Of a stretch of DNA of 64,000 nt, positions 30,704-39,736 are shown in pieces (positions within the stretch are counted from its first letter, which is position 1; every line of letters begins with the position of its first letter). Origin of the DNA: Luteirhabdus pelagi. Lineage in GTDB: Bacteria; Bacteroidota; Bacteroidia; Flavobacteriales; Flavobacteriaceae. The notes below the pieces were generated by a model. That model was not told where the DNA came from and ran no database searches. It saw only the letters and a program-made list of their open reading frames with translations. The translations under genes and the position numbers were made by a program. The stretch is taken from assembly GCF_016827595.1 (NCBI RefSeq), contig NZ_JAECMS010000005.1:135277-199276 (forward strand). The letters run 5' to 3'.

Positions 30704-32422
30704 ATGATTTACGTAGCGCCCGAGATATTGGAACGTGTAAACAAATGGCTAACGCCATTCTTCGATACCGAAACCCAACATACTATCAAGGAAATGATTG
30801 CCCACGATCCGGAGGGATTGGAAGATAGCTTCTACAAAAACTTAGCTTTTGGAACGGGAGGAATGCGTGGCATAATGGGCGTTGGCGACAATCGTATCAA
30901 TAAATATACCTTGGGAAAAAATACTCAGGGAATTTCAAACTATCTAAAACAACAATTTCAAGGTGAAGACCTTAAAGTAGCCATTGCCTATGACTGTCGG
31001 CATAATAGTAAGGAATTGGCTAAAGTGGTCGCCGATGTCTTTACCGCCAATGGGATTGAAGTGTTCCTGTTCTCGGACCTTCGTCCGACACCTGAATTAT
31101 CGTTCGCAGTGCGCCATTTAAATTGCCATTGCGGCATCGTTCTTACCGCTTCACACAATCCACCAGAATACAATGGTTACAAAGTGTACTGGAAGGATGG
31201 CGGTCAATTAGTACCACCCCAGGATGGTGAGATTATCGCCGAAATAAATAAGCTGGAATACCAAGACATTCAAATTGAAGGAAAAAAATCACTATTGACG
31301 TATATCGATACCGAGGTAGATGATGCCTTTGCTGAAGCTTCCGTTAAAAATGGGACCTTTGGTGTTTCCCAAACGGCCCGTGAAAACCTTAAAATTGTCT
31401 TTACCCCACTTCATGGAACATCGGTTACCATGATTCCTAGAGTATTGAAACAAGCTGGATATACCAATGTTGCAATTGTTGAAGAGCAATCAGAGCCAGA
31501 CGGTGACTTCCCTACTGTGAAATCGCCAAATCCAGAGGAACCAGAAGCGTTGAAAATGGCCCTTGAAAAAGCCGAAACCATCGGCGCTGATATTGTTATT
31601 GGTACCGATCCCGACTGTGACCGCTTGGGAATTGCAGTGCGAGATGCTAACGGTAAAATGGTGTTGCTTAATGGGAATCAAGCGATGGTGCTTATGACAC
31701 ATTTTCTGTTAAAGAAATGGGAAGCCGATAATCGATTGAACGGAAAACAATTTGTGGCCTCAACAGTGGTATCCACTCCAATGGTACGCAAGATTGCTGA
31801 AGACTTCAACGTTATCTATAAAGAAGGACTTACCGGTTTTAAGTGGATCGCAAAGATGGTGAAAGACTTTCCTGAACTCGAATTTATTGGTGGTGGTGAA
31901 GAAAGCTTCGGGTATATGGTAGGTGATTTCGTGCGTGATAAGGATGCTGTTACCGCTACTCTACTCGCTTGTGAAATCGCTGCCCAAGAAAAGCAAGATG
32001 GAAGCAGCATGTTTGAATATCTTCAAAAAATTTATGCTGAATTCGGTTCCTATCAAGAAGAATTGGTCTCATTGGTGAAAAAAGGCAAAAAAGGTGCAGA
32101 GGAAATCGCGGCCATGATGAAACAGCTTCGCGACGAACCTTTCATGGAAATTGCCGGTAGTAAAGTGATACGAATCGAGGATTTTCAAAAGCGGGAAGCT
32201 GTCGATTTTCATTCGAACAAAACCGAGAAAATCGATATCCCAAAATCGAACGTATTAATCTATTATACTGAAGATGGTAGTAAGGTAGCGGCGCGACCTA
32301 GTGGAACAGAGCCAAAAATAAAATTTTATATGAGCGTAAATGCAAAGGGAAGCGGTCCTGAGGCTAGCGAGATATTGGCCCAAAAACTCAGCGCTATTCG
32401 TAAGCATCTAAACGTAGGCTAA
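30704..32422 (+). CDS. Phospho-sugar mutase (phosphoglucomutase/phosphomannomutase, alpha-D-phosphohexomutase family)
   Basis: A 572-residue phosphohexomutase interconverting sugar-1- and sugar-6-phosphates. The phosphoserine loop is LTASHNPPEYNGYK (about residue 148), the metal-binding loop is IGTDPDCDRLG, the sugar loop is GGGEESFGY, and the C-terminal phosphate loop is RPSGTEPKIKFY. The length and the AVEWVAPEIL-free start MIYVAPEILERVNKWL are usual for the long Bacteroidetes type. It probably feeds glucose-1-phosphate to nucleotide-sugar synthesis. It directly abuts the ABC transporter gene. Confidence 0.93.
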   Translation: MIYVAPEILERVNKWLTPFFDTETQHTIKEMIAHDPEGLEDSFYKNLAFGTGGMRGIMGVGDNRINKYTLGKNTQGISNYLKQQFQGEDLKVAIAYDCRHNSKELAKVVADVFTANGIEVFLFSDLRPTPELSFAVRHLNCHCGIVLTASHNPPEYNGYKVYWKDGGQLVPPQDGEIIAEINKLEYQDIQIEGKKSLLTYIDTEVDDAFAEASVKNGTFGVSQTARENLKIVFTPLHGTSVTMIPRVLKQAGYTNVAIVEEQSEPDGDFPTVKSPNPEEPEALKMALEKAETIGADIVIGTDPDCDRLGIAVRDANGKMVLLNGNQAMVLMTHFLLKKWEADNRLNGKQFVASTVVSTPMVRKIAEDFNVIYKEGLTGFKWIAKMVKDFPELEFIGGGEESFGYMVGDFVRDKDAVTATLLACEIAAQEKQDGSSMFEYLQKIYAEFGSYQEELVSLVKKGKKGAEEIAAMMKQLRDEPFMEIAGSKVIRIEDFQKREAVDFHSNKTEKIDIPKSNVLIYYTEDGSKVAARPSGTEPKIKFYMSVNAKGSGPEASEILAQKLSAIRKHLNVG

Positions 32423-34249
32423 ATGAAATACTTCAAAAAAATACTCCGATATGCCAATCCCTATAAAGGATATGCCTACGGAAACATCATATCGAACGTC
32501 TTCTATGCGCTTTTCGGCACCTTGGCATTTGTATCGTTAATGCCAATGCTGAAGGTATTGTTCGGAAATTCGGAACGGGTAACCCAATTGCCGGAATATG
32601 GTGGTATCACCGAATTGGGCGATTATTTCGAAAAATATTCTAATTACTACATCAACCGACAGATTGAGGCCAATGGTGAGCTGAACACCCTTCTTATCAT
32701 GATTTCCTTGGTTATCGCCACCTTTCTGTTGAAGAATTTCTTCGGGTATTTGGCCATGTACTTCATCACCTATCTTAGGAATGGCGTGTTGAAGGATTTG
32801 CGAAATGACCTATATAAGAAATCGGTCGACTTGCCTGTATCACATTATTCAGAAAAACGAAAAGGCGATACCATTGCTCGAATTACCAGCGATGTGCTAG
32901 AAATTCAACATAGCTTTTTATCCATTTTGGAACTGATTGTTCGTGAACCGTTAATGATATTGTTCACCATAATTGCCATGCTGGCTATTAGCGTCGAACT
33001 GACAATCTTCGTGTTCATTTTCATCCCCGTTTCGGGCCTTATTATTTCACGGATCGGAAAAAGCCTAAAGAAACGGTCAACACGCGTTCAGGAAGAACAA
33101 GGTCACTTTTTATCGTTGCTGGAGGAAACACTGGGCGGACTAAAAATCATAAAAGGTTTTAACGCTGAGCCTATCTTTAATAGAAAATTTGAGGATTCTA
33201 CCAGTCGGTTTTATCACTATTCAAATTCCCTAAAGAATCGTCAGAATTTAGCTTCACCGGCAAGTGAATTCCTTGGTATTGTAGTTATTGCCATTCTTTT
33301 ATGGTATGGTGGCTCCATGGTGTTGGTTGAAAATACATTGGCTCCTGAGGAATTTATCGTCTATATGGGATTAGCTTACAATATTCTTACCCCTGCCAAA
33401 GCGATTAGCAAGGCCAGTTATGGAGTGAAGAAAGGAAATGCCGCTGCAGAACGGGTTCTTGAAATTCTGGAAACGCCATCCACTATCAAGGATGCTCCCG
33501 ATGCGGTTGAAAAGAACGAATTTAAGCGTGAAATTGCAATTAAGAATATTTTCTTCAAGTATGAAGATGAATATGTATTGAAGGATTTCTCGATAACGGT
33601 TCCTAAAGGACAAACCGTTGCGTTGGTCGGACAAAGCGGAAGCGGAAAAAGCACGGTGGCGAATTTGATTACGCGCTTTTATGATGTCGATAAAGGTGAA
33701 ATCGCGATAGACGGCACCGATATTCGAAAAATCAGCCAAAAATCGTTACGTGGCCTTCTAGGTTTGGTAACGCAGGATTCCATTCTTTTTAACGATACCG
33801 TTGAAGGTAACCTGAGGGTTGCTAAGGAAAATGCTACGGAAAAAGAACTTATAGATGCCCTTAAAGTTGCCAATGCTTGGGAGTTTGTAAAAGACTTACC
33901 GCAAGGATTGCATACCAATATTGGCGATAGTGGAAATAAACTGAGTGGTGGACAAAAACAACGTCTGAGCATTGCCCGCGCTGTATTGAAAAATCCTCCC
34001 ATTATGATCTTGGATGAAGCCACTTCTGCTTTGGATACAGAAAGTGAGCGATTGGTTCAGGAAGCATTGGAGAATATGATGAAACATCGTACTTCGGTTG
34101 TAATTGCCCATAGATTGAGTACTATCCAGAATGCCGATCAAATAATTGTACTTTCAAAAGGACAAATCGTAGAACAAGGGAAGCACCATGAGTTACTCTC
34201 CAAAGGTGGTGTTTATAAAGGCTTGGTCGAAATGCAATCGTTGGGATAA
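32423..34249 (+). CDS. MsbA-like ABC exporter (fused permease and ATPase)
   Basis: A 608-residue type IV ABC half-transporter. Six membrane helices occupy about residues 1-320. The nucleotide-binding domain has Walker A GQSGSGKSTV, the Q-loop VTQDSILFND, signature LSGGQKQRLS, Walker B IMILDEATSALD and the H-loop IAHRLST. It probably functions as a dimer to flip lipid A, lipid-linked glycans or drugs. The ATG follows the phosphomutase stop codon without any gap. An envelope role is suggested by the mutase and the polyprenyl GT2 nearby, but the substrate is unknown. Confidence 0.92.
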   Translation: MKYFKKILRYANPYKGYAYGNIISNVFYALFGTLAFVSLMPMLKVLFGNSERVTQLPEYGGITELGDYFEKYSNYYINRQIEANGELNTLLIMISLVIATFLLKNFFGYLAMYFITYLRNGVLKDLRNDLYKKSVDLPVSHYSEKRKGDTIARITSDVLEIQHSFLSILELIVREPLMILFTIIAMLAISVELTIFVFIFIPVSGLIISRIGKSLKKRSTRVQEEQGHFLSLLEETLGGLKIIKGFNAEPIFNRKFEDSTSRFYHYSNSLKNRQNLASPASEFLGIVVIAILLWYGGSMVLVENTLAPEEFIVYMGLAYNILTPAKAISKASYGVKKGNAAAERVLEILETPSTIKDAPDAVEKNEFKREIAIKNIFFKYEDEYVLKDFSITVPKGQTVALVGQSGSGKSTVANLITRFYDVDKGEIAIDGTDIRKISQKSLRGLLGLVTQDSILFNDTVEGNLRVAKENATEKELIDALKVANAWEFVKDLPQGLHTNIGDSGNKLSGGQKQRLSIARAVLKNPPIMILDEATSALDTESERLVQEALENMMKHRTSVVIAHRLSTIQNADQIIVLSKGQIVEQGKHHELLSKGGVYKGLVEMQSLG

Positions 34250-34256
34250 AAAGAAA

Positions 34257-34280
34257 AAGAGCGGTTGGGGCTCCGCTCTT
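34257..34280 (+). terminator. Hairpin after the ABC exporter
   Basis: An 8-bp stem (AAGAGCGG/CCGCTCTT) with an 8-nt loop begins 8 nt after the stop. It has no clear T-tract on the plus strand, so the call is moderate. Confidence 0.5.
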
Positions 34281-34399
34281 AGACTGTTGCTATCGTATTT
34301 GGGGCACACGACAGCGTTTCATAAATAGGTTATTCTGATTCAAATATAAATGCTTTTTTCAAACTAGCCAAATTTTTATGCATTTTATCTAGTTTTATG

Positions 34400-34418
34400 T
34401 GTATTTCATCGATGTTTT
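34400..34418. repeat. 19-nt direct repeat upstream of the ECF sigma gene, copy 1
   Basis: TGTATTTCATCGATGTTTT contains the palindromic core CATCGATG and recurs exactly at 34621-34639. The 34250-34722 spacer has no gene. Confidence 0.7.
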
Positions 34419-34483
34419 AAAATATTAGTTGTAGTATTTTTCTTTCTTAAATAAACTAAACAACTGAATGTCAACATCATAAA

Positions 34484-34515
34484 AAAACGGGTCAGCCCCC
34501 GCTTCGACCCGTTTT
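34484..34515 (+). terminator. Orphan terminator-like hairpin
   Basis: A perfect 10-bp stem (AAAACGGGTC/GACCCGTTTT) with a C-rich 12-nt loop, flanked by A- and T-rich sides. It sits 235 nt after the last gene and between the two 19-nt repeats, so it may end a short untranslated transcript. Confidence 0.6.
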
Positions 34516-34620
34516 AAAATTGTTTCCATTCCAATCTAAAGTTAGGTTTGATAACAGAAACTATACATAAGAAGTATGAGGTCAAATTTAGTAAATATTT
34601 TCCTACAAAAAAATAAAATT

Positions 34621-34639
34621 TGTATTTCATCGATGTTTT
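34621..34639. repeat. 19-nt direct repeat upstream of the ECF sigma gene, copy 2
   Basis: An exact copy of 34400-34418. It is followed by a related CATTTCATCG at 34643-34652. It ends 83 nt before the sigma-factor ATG, in a position where a regulator or an alternative promoter could act. Confidence 0.7.
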
Positions 34640-34722
34640 TAACATTTCATCGTTTAAGTTGTCGCCTTATTGATTTAAATTAAACCTTACGTCAAAAGAG
34701 TAGTCAAAATACAAATGCCACA

Positions 34723-35283
34723 ATGGAGAAAGAACAGGCTTTAGTGGTTAGGTTGCAAAATGGATCGGATAGCGATGCCGCCTTCCGGGAGCTTGTCAAT
34801 ACCTATAAGGAGCGCTTGTATTGGCATATTCGGAAGATGGTCCTAAACCATGATGATGCCGATGATGTGCTGCAGAATACATTTGTGAAGGTATACCGAA
34901 ATATCGATTCATTTCAGGGAAATAGCGCATTGTATACCTGGATGTATCGCATTGCTACGAACGAGGCGCTTACCTTCCTTAAAAGAAAGGCAAAGCGGAA
35001 TCATATCACTTCAGAGGAATTGAAAGAAAAACTCATTGAAGGCCTAACCACCGATCCCTATTTTGAAGGTGAGGCGATTCAAATACAGCTTCAGAAAGCG
35101 ATAGCGCAGTTACCAGAAAAGCAGCAATTGGTGTTCAACATGAAGTATTTTGGGGACCATACCTATGAAGAACTTTCCGAAATTCTGGACACCTCGGTGG
35201 GCGGACTTAAAAGCAGCTATCATATTGCGGTAAAAAAAGTTACGGCATTTATTAAAGAGCATGAAACCTTTTTCAAAAATTGA
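34723..35283 (+). CDS. ECF-type RNA polymerase sigma factor
   Basis: A 186-residue extracytoplasmic-function sigma-70 factor. Region 2 has NTYKERLYWHIRKMVLNHDDADDVLQNTFVKVYRNIDSF and YTWMYRIATNEALTFLKR. Region 4 has QLPEKQQLVFNMKYFGDHTYEELSEILDTSVGGLKSSYH, a helix-turn-helix. The next gene encodes a single-pass membrane protein likely to be its anti-sigma factor, so the sigma is probably held inactive until an envelope signal. No TAnnTTTG box is visible upstream, consistent with autoregulation from a sigma-specific promoter; this is an inference. Confidence 0.92.
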   Translation: MEKEQALVVRLQNGSDSDAAFRELVNTYKERLYWHIRKMVLNHDDADDVLQNTFVKVYRNIDSFQGNSALYTWMYRIATNEALTFLKRKAKRNHITSEELKEKLIEGLTTDPYFEGEAIQIQLQKAIAQLPEKQQLVFNMKYFGDHTYEELSEILDTSVGGLKSSYHIAVKKVTAFIKEHETFFKN

Positions 35284-35297
35284 AGTCAAAGAAACAG

Positions 35298-35777
35298 ATG
35301 AAACCTAAAAAACATACTCACGGCTTTTCAGTTCCAAAGGATTATTTTGAATCCTTTGATGAACGATTACAGGAAAGGCTGACCGAGTCAGCGCTACCGA
35401 CCGCTCATGGTTTCGAGGTTCCCGACGGCTATTTCGATTCGGTCGAAGATCGTATAAAGGTGCCCTCCAAATCTCCCAAGGTTCGAAGACTCTCCCACTT
35501 TGCAGTATGGAGTACCGTAGCCTCCGCCGCTGCCGCTATTGCTCTTGTCTTTTGGTTGAATTCATCTGAAGATGCTACAAGCTTGGATACTGTTCCGTTA
35601 GCGAGTATCGAATCCTATCTTGAAGAAGAACTAATCGATTACGACATATCAGAAATTGCCACCGAACTTACCGAAGCTGAAATTTCGACCACGTTCAGTG
35701 AAACCAGCCTACCAGCCGACCAATTACAGCAATATTTGCTCATACATGTAGAGGAAGTAGATTTCAGTCTAGAATAA
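35298..35777 (+). CDS. Single-pass membrane protein, probable anti-sigma factor
   Basis: A protein of about 159 residues that is 14 nt downstream of the sigma gene from ATG 35298; a TTG at 35280 that overlaps the sigma stop codon is an alternative. The cytoplasmic part has two copies of a short motif, GFSVPKDYFESFDERLQ and GFEVPDGYFDSVEDRI. It is followed by one transmembrane segment (about residues 72-90) and an acidic periplasmic tail. The gene order and topology fit an anti-sigma factor, but no zinc-binding ZAS motif is present and no family name is recognised. Confidence 0.75.
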   Translation: MKPKKHTHGFSVPKDYFESFDERLQERLTESALPTAHGFEVPDGYFDSVEDRIKVPSKSPKVRRLSHFAVWSTVASAAAAIALVFWLNSSEDATSLDTVPLASIESYLEEELIDYDISEIATELTEAEISTTFSETSLPADQLQQYLLIHVEEVDFSLE

Positions 35778-35793
35778 TTAAACGTTGAAAACA

Positions 35794-36234
35794 ATGAAAA
35801 AAATAGCAATTCTTATCGCCTTTTTCGTGGGAATGTTGGGTTACGCTCAAGATTCCAAGCATGAAAAAATTAAGGCTATGAAAACAGCCCATATTACAAG
35901 TGAACTTGACCTAACCGCATCAGAAGCTGAAAAATTCTGGCCTATTTATCACGAATATGATAAAAACAATTGGAAGCTGCGAAAATCGATGAAAGAGGCC
36001 TATCATAATATGAAGGATAGTGCCGAAAATCTAAGCGATGCGGAAGCAAACACTTTTATTGAAGAATCCTTGAAGTATCAACGTCAGGAACTCGAACTGC
36101 GCCAAAAGTTGATAAAAGACCTTCGAGGGGTTATCCCAGCTCAGAAAATCATCAAACTGCGCAAAGCCGAGGAAGACTTCAAGCGGATGTTGCTGAAGCG
36201 ATATCGCGAACGGAAAGGCAAGAAGAAAAAATAA
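35794..36234 (+). CDS. Spy/CpxP-like periplasmic protein
   Basis: A 146-residue exported protein. The signal peptide ends near GYAQ. The mature part is helical, strongly charged and resembles the CpxP/Spy family: HITSELDLTASEAEKFWPIYHEYDKN corresponds to the LTxxQ-type repeat, and a long amphipathic helix and basic tail RYRERKGKKKK follow. CpxP-type proteins act as periplasmic chaperones or stress-signal antagonists. It closes the sigma/anti-sigma/effector operon, the usual arrangement in Flavobacteriaceae. Confidence 0.82.
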   Translation: MKKIAILIAFFVGMLGYAQDSKHEKIKAMKTAHITSELDLTASEAEKFWPIYHEYDKNNWKLRKSMKEAYHNMKDSAENLSDAEANTFIEESLKYQRQELELRQKLIKDLRGVIPAQKIIKLRKAEEDFKRMLLKRYRERKGKKKK

Positions 36235-36280
36235 TTGATCTAGTGTTGGTTTATTGGTGAAAAAGGGAGTGGTTGTAAAA

Positions 36281-37333
36281 CTATTCCCTTTTCCCTTTTT
36301 TAAAGGTTAGTTTGGCAATCTTATTTCGGCCGCTCGCGTACGCAAGGGAATCGTTCAGAAATTCAATCGCATAGAATCCTGCCGATGAAAGTTCTACCCA
36401 GCTTTCGCCTTGATCGGGACTGTAGGATATCCCAGGGGAGCCAACAGCTACCAATCCTTGTCCCTTCGTGCCCGGTACAAACCGGATGGAAGATCGATAT
36501 CCTGGTCCCTTCCCGTTGCTCATTAAATTCCACGTTTTACCTCCATCGGTCGTTATAGCCTTATTGCCTTCATTAAAATCCTTATCTTCCCAATTACCGC
36601 CAATAATTACCCCAACCTTATCATTGTAGAAGTCGACACTATAAATTCCGGTCATGGCTTTTCCCTGAAGCATTGGAGTGTCGTATACTTCCCAAGTCTC
36701 ACCCTTATCGGCACTGTGGAACACCCTAGCCTTTTTTCCACCAGAAACAACCCACGCATGATCCCCATAAATAGCGATATTCGAGTTGCTAGCCGCAAAT
36801 GCCGCTTCCCCTGCAACTGTCTTCGGTAAAACGTTACAACTTAATTTTTCCCATGTATTTCCTCCATCTCTCGTAATAAGTATGCTTAAACAATCGGCTG
36901 TTGGATCGCCCATTGCAATACCTTCTTCTTCATTCCAAAAAGCCATGGCATCATAAAACACCTTCTCTCCTACTTCGGTATACACCTCATGCATATTCGT
37001 GGCCTTTTCACCGTCGAAATCGATTTTATACAAAACCGCCGGATTCGCAACACTCAATACGAACACCGATTCCTTCGTAGCGGCAATACTTCTAAAATGA
37101 AGTAAGGTATCTTCATATTGAATCGTAGCCAATTTTGGGGCCTCCTTAGAGACCAAACCAACCTTTCCATTGTTAGCAGCAAACCACACTTGGTTTTCAT
37201 CAACCGGGTGAATTGCACGTATGCTCAAACTATCTGTAAAAATTCGATCGATCTGGACAGCGGTAAATTCGTTATCCTCCTTTCCACAGGAGAATAATAA
37301 CAAGAAAAATAGTAACATTGGAATACTTCGCAT
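36281..37333 (-). CDS. Beta-propeller lipoprotein with Asp-box (BNR) repeats, Ycf48-like
   Basis: A 350-residue predicted lipoprotein; the signal peptide starts MRSIPMLLFFLLLFSCGKED with the lipobox LFSC. Four Asp-box motifs (S/T-x-D-x-G-x-T/S-W) are seen: TRDGGNTW, SADKGETW, TTDGGKTW and SPDQGESW, as in sialidase, sortilin and Ycf48/HCF136 propellers. No sialidase catalytic Arg triad or FRIP motif is visible, so it is more likely a binding or assembly protein than an enzyme. ATG 37333 is chosen over upstream ATGs from the lipobox and a -7 box 17 nt upstream. Confidence 0.8.
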   Translation of the reverse strand: MRSIPMLLFFLLLFSCGKEDNEFTAVQIDRIFTDSLSIRAIHPVDENQVWFAANNGKVGLVSKEAPKLATIQYEDTLLHFRSIAATKESVFVLSVANPAVLYKIDFDGEKATNMHEVYTEVGEKVFYDAMAFWNEEEGIAMGDPTADCLSILITRDGGNTWEKLSCNVLPKTVAGEAAFAASNSNIAIYGDHAWVVSGGKKARVFHSADKGETWEVYDTPMLQGKAMTGIYSVDFYNDKVGVIIGGNWEDKDFNEGNKAITTDGGKTWNLMSNGKGPGYRSSIRFVPGTKGQGLVAVGSPGISYSPDQGESWVELSSAGFYAIEFLNDSLAYASGRNKIAKLTFKKGKRE

Positions 37334-37350
37334 AGCGGAAAATTTTGAGC

Positions 37351-37358
37351 CAAATGTA
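37351..37358 (-). promoter_or_regulatory. -7 box for the propeller lipoprotein
   Basis: The minus strand reads TACATTTG, 17 nt before ATG 37333. It lies back to back with the plus-strand box at 37380. Confidence 0.6.
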
Positions 37359-37379
37359 ACCAAAACGCTTTTATTATGG

Positions 37380-37387
37380 TACTTTTG
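37380..37387 (+). promoter_or_regulatory. -7 box for the RsmB/NOP methyltransferase gene
   Basis: TACTTTTG with a 17-nt leader to ATG 37405. The upstream TTG at 37396 would leave only 8 nt. Confidence 0.6.
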
Positions 37388-37404
37388 CACTCCAATTGAA
37401 ACCT

Positions 37405-38619
37405 ATGCGCCTGCACAGAAATTTAGTGTTTGCTACTGTCGATTCACTCGACCTTATATTCAATGAAAATAAGCAAGCAGACAAGGTCTTAAAAAATACA
37501 TTAAAGCGTGATAAACGCTGGGGCTCCCGCGACAGAAGCTTTATTGCCGAAACGACCTACGATATCGTTCGATGGAAGCGACTTTATGCTGAAATCGCCG
37601 AAGTAAAACAGCCTTTCCAACGCAAGGATTTATTTCGACTTTTTGCCGTTTGGGCCACGCTTCGTGGCATTCAAATACCCGATTGGCCTCAATTCGAGCA
37701 CACCCCTGTACGACGTATTAAGGGACGCTTCGACGAACTCAGCAAGATCCGTAAATACCGCGAATCTATTCCCGATTGGCTGGATGTTCTAGGACAATCG
37801 GAATTGGGTAACCAATGGGAAACCGAAATCGGTGCTCTGAACGAACTCGCCGATGTTATTCTTCGCGTAAACACCTTGCAAGCAACGGTTTCTCAAGTAA
37901 AAAATAGTCTTTTCGATGAAGACATTGTTACCGAAACCATCGACGGCTATCCGCATGCACTTCGTTTGAAGGAACGTGCAAATGTGTTTACTACAGAAGC
38001 GTTTCAGAAAGGTTGGTTCGAGGTACAGGATGCATCCTCTCAATTGGTTGGTGCCTTACTGGCCCCAGAACCTGGAGATCGTGTAGTGGACGCTTGTGCT
38101 GGAGCAGGTGGTAAAAGCCTTCATATGGCTGCCTTAATGGAAAATAAGGGTCAGATTATTGCCTTGGATATCTACGGAAATAAGCTAAAAGAACTAAAGC
38201 GCCGTGCTAAGCGAAACGGTGCCCACAATATTGAAACCCGGGAAATCGATACTACTAAAGTCGTTAAAAAACTGATCAATAGTGCCGATAGGGTTCTAAT
38301 CGATGCGCCTTGTACCGGCTTGGGCGTATTGCGAAGAAATCCCGATGCAAAATGGAAACTGCAGCCGGAATTTTTGGAGGAGATCAAAAAGACACAACAG
38401 GAATTGCTTCGCTCCTATTCACGTATGGTGAAACCGGGCGGCCAAATGGTCTATGCCACCTGTTCCATCCTTCCATCGGAAAACCAACAGCAAGTTGCAG
38501 CCTTCCTGGAAGATGAAAGCGGCAAAAAATTTCAACTTAAAAAACAAAAAATTGTATTGCCAAGTGAATCTGGCTTCGACGGATTCTATATGGCATTGCT
38601 TCAAAAAGAATCCAAATAA
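37405..38619 (+). CDS. RsmB/NOP family class I SAM-dependent RNA methyltransferase
   Basis: A 404-residue RNA cytosine-5 methyltransferase. The N-terminal part is RNA-binding (NusB-like remnants). The SAM site is VVDACAGAGGKSLHMAAL. The two family cysteines are in DAPCTGLGVLRRNPD and YATCSILPSEN. Members methylate 16S rRNA C967 (RsmB) or other rRNA cytosines; which one is not decided here. It shares one base with the downstream endonuclease gene (TAATG). Confidence 0.9.
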   Translation: MRLHRNLVFATVDSLDLIFNENKQADKVLKNTLKRDKRWGSRDRSFIAETTYDIVRWKRLYAEIAEVKQPFQRKDLFRLFAVWATLRGIQIPDWPQFEHTPVRRIKGRFDELSKIRKYRESIPDWLDVLGQSELGNQWETEIGALNELADVILRVNTLQATVSQVKNSLFDEDIVTETIDGYPHALRLKERANVFTTEAFQKGWFEVQDASSQLVGALLAPEPGDRVVDACAGAGGKSLHMAALMENKGQIIALDIYGNKLKELKRRAKRNGAHNIETREIDTTKVVKKLINSADRVLIDAPCTGLGVLRRNPDAKWKLQPEFLEEIKKTQQELLRSYSRMVKPGGQMVYATCSILPSENQQQVAAFLEDESGKKFQLKKQKIVLPSESGFDGFYMALLQKESK

Positions 38620-39671
38620 TGCTTAAACAAGTACTTTACCTCTCCTTCACTTTAATAACCCTTGTCGCAACGGCACAACAGGCCTATTACGATGATGTAA
38701 ACCTTACGCTGACAGGACAGGATCTTTACTTCGAATTACAGAACAAGATCGATATCGATAACAATGTCTTTACGTACGATGATGTGAAAGATGCCTTCTT
38801 TTTAATGGACGAAAATCCTTCAAACCCTACGGAAGTTTTGTTGGTATACGGACATAATGATTCGGATGGAAACTGTACTACAGATCGTTCGCGAGACAAA
38901 GGTGACTTCGGCGGCGGCGGTTGCGAATACAATCGGGAACATGTTTTTGCCCGCTCTCGGGCGAATCCGGAGATGGGTGATGCTAGTAGCGGCTCTACAG
39001 GAATTACGGCAGACCCTCATAACCTCCGTCCGAGCGACCAGCAAATGAATAACGATAAAGGAAACCGTATTTTTACCTCTGGGAGCGGAAATGCTGGACA
39101 GATTGGCGGCGACGAATGGTATCCTGGCGACGAATGGAAGGGTGATGTTGCACGAATGATGATGTATATGTATACACGCTATGGCGATCGCTGTTTGCCT
39201 TCGTTAATGGGAACTGGTGGAACACAAGGCAGCACGGATATGCTACAGCTTTTTATTCAGTGGAATGTGGAAGATCCCGTGAGTGCTTTAGAAGACCAGC
39301 GTAATCCGTATTTGGAAACTGCTTATGGGAACCGAAATCCTTTTATCGACAATCCTTATCTAGCTACAGTAATTTGGGGCGGACCAGCGGCAGAAGATCG
39401 ATGGAATTTCTTCGATACTGACGAATTTGATACTACAGTAGTATCGATTTATCCAAACCCAAGCGATACTACAATTTGGGTGGAAACGGTTTCAGCGTGG
39501 ATGCCTAGTGAATATTCACTGATTGATGTCGCTGGTAGGGTTATTTTAAATGGAAAGCTGGAAGCCTCAGAAAAACAAAACATCGATGTTTCTACAGTGA
39601 AGTCTGGCGTTTACTTCCTGACTTTGTCGGAACAACAGCAAACCCTTACGAAACAAATAATTATTCAATAG
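38619..39671 (+). CDS. Secreted endonuclease I (EndA/NucM family) with T9SS sorting domain
   Basis: A 350-residue exported nuclease. The signal peptide ends near ATAQ. The His-metal nuclease motif is CEYNREHVFARSR with ITADPHNLRPSDQQMNNDKGNR. The C-terminal domain starts at about residue 275 with VVSIYPNPSDTT and ends with a type A T9SS sorting signal. It is probably secreted and could degrade DNA for nucleic-acid nutrition. Its start overlaps the stop of the methyltransferase gene. It converges on a second EndA-type gene across a shared terminator. Confidence 0.9.
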   Translation: MLKQVLYLSFTLITLVATAQQAYYDDVNLTLTGQDLYFELQNKIDIDNNVFTYDDVKDAFFLMDENPSNPTEVLLVYGHNDSDGNCTTDRSRDKGDFGGGGCEYNREHVFARSRANPEMGDASSGSTGITADPHNLRPSDQQMNNDKGNRIFTSGSGNAGQIGGDEWYPGDEWKGDVARMMMYMYTRYGDRCLPSLMGTGGTQGSTDMLQLFIQWNVEDPVSALEDQRNPYLETAYGNRNPFIDNPYLATVIWGGPAAEDRWNFFDTDEFDTTVVSIYPNPSDTTIWVETVSAWMPSEYSLIDVAGRVILNGKLEASEKQNIDVSTVKSGVYFLTLSEQQQTLTKQIIIQ

Positions 39672-39690
39672 TTTACAACTATATGGTATA

Positions 39691-39719
39691 AAAAAGGCGT
39701 TCATTGCGAACGCCTTTTT
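39691..39719. terminator. Bidirectional terminator between the two nuclease genes
   Basis: A perfect stem GGCGTTC/GAACGCC extended by A/T pairs, with a 5-nt loop and A- and T-tracts on both sides. It serves both converging nuclease genes. Confidence 0.9.
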
Positions 39720-39736
39720 TTTGTTTTAAATCTTTC

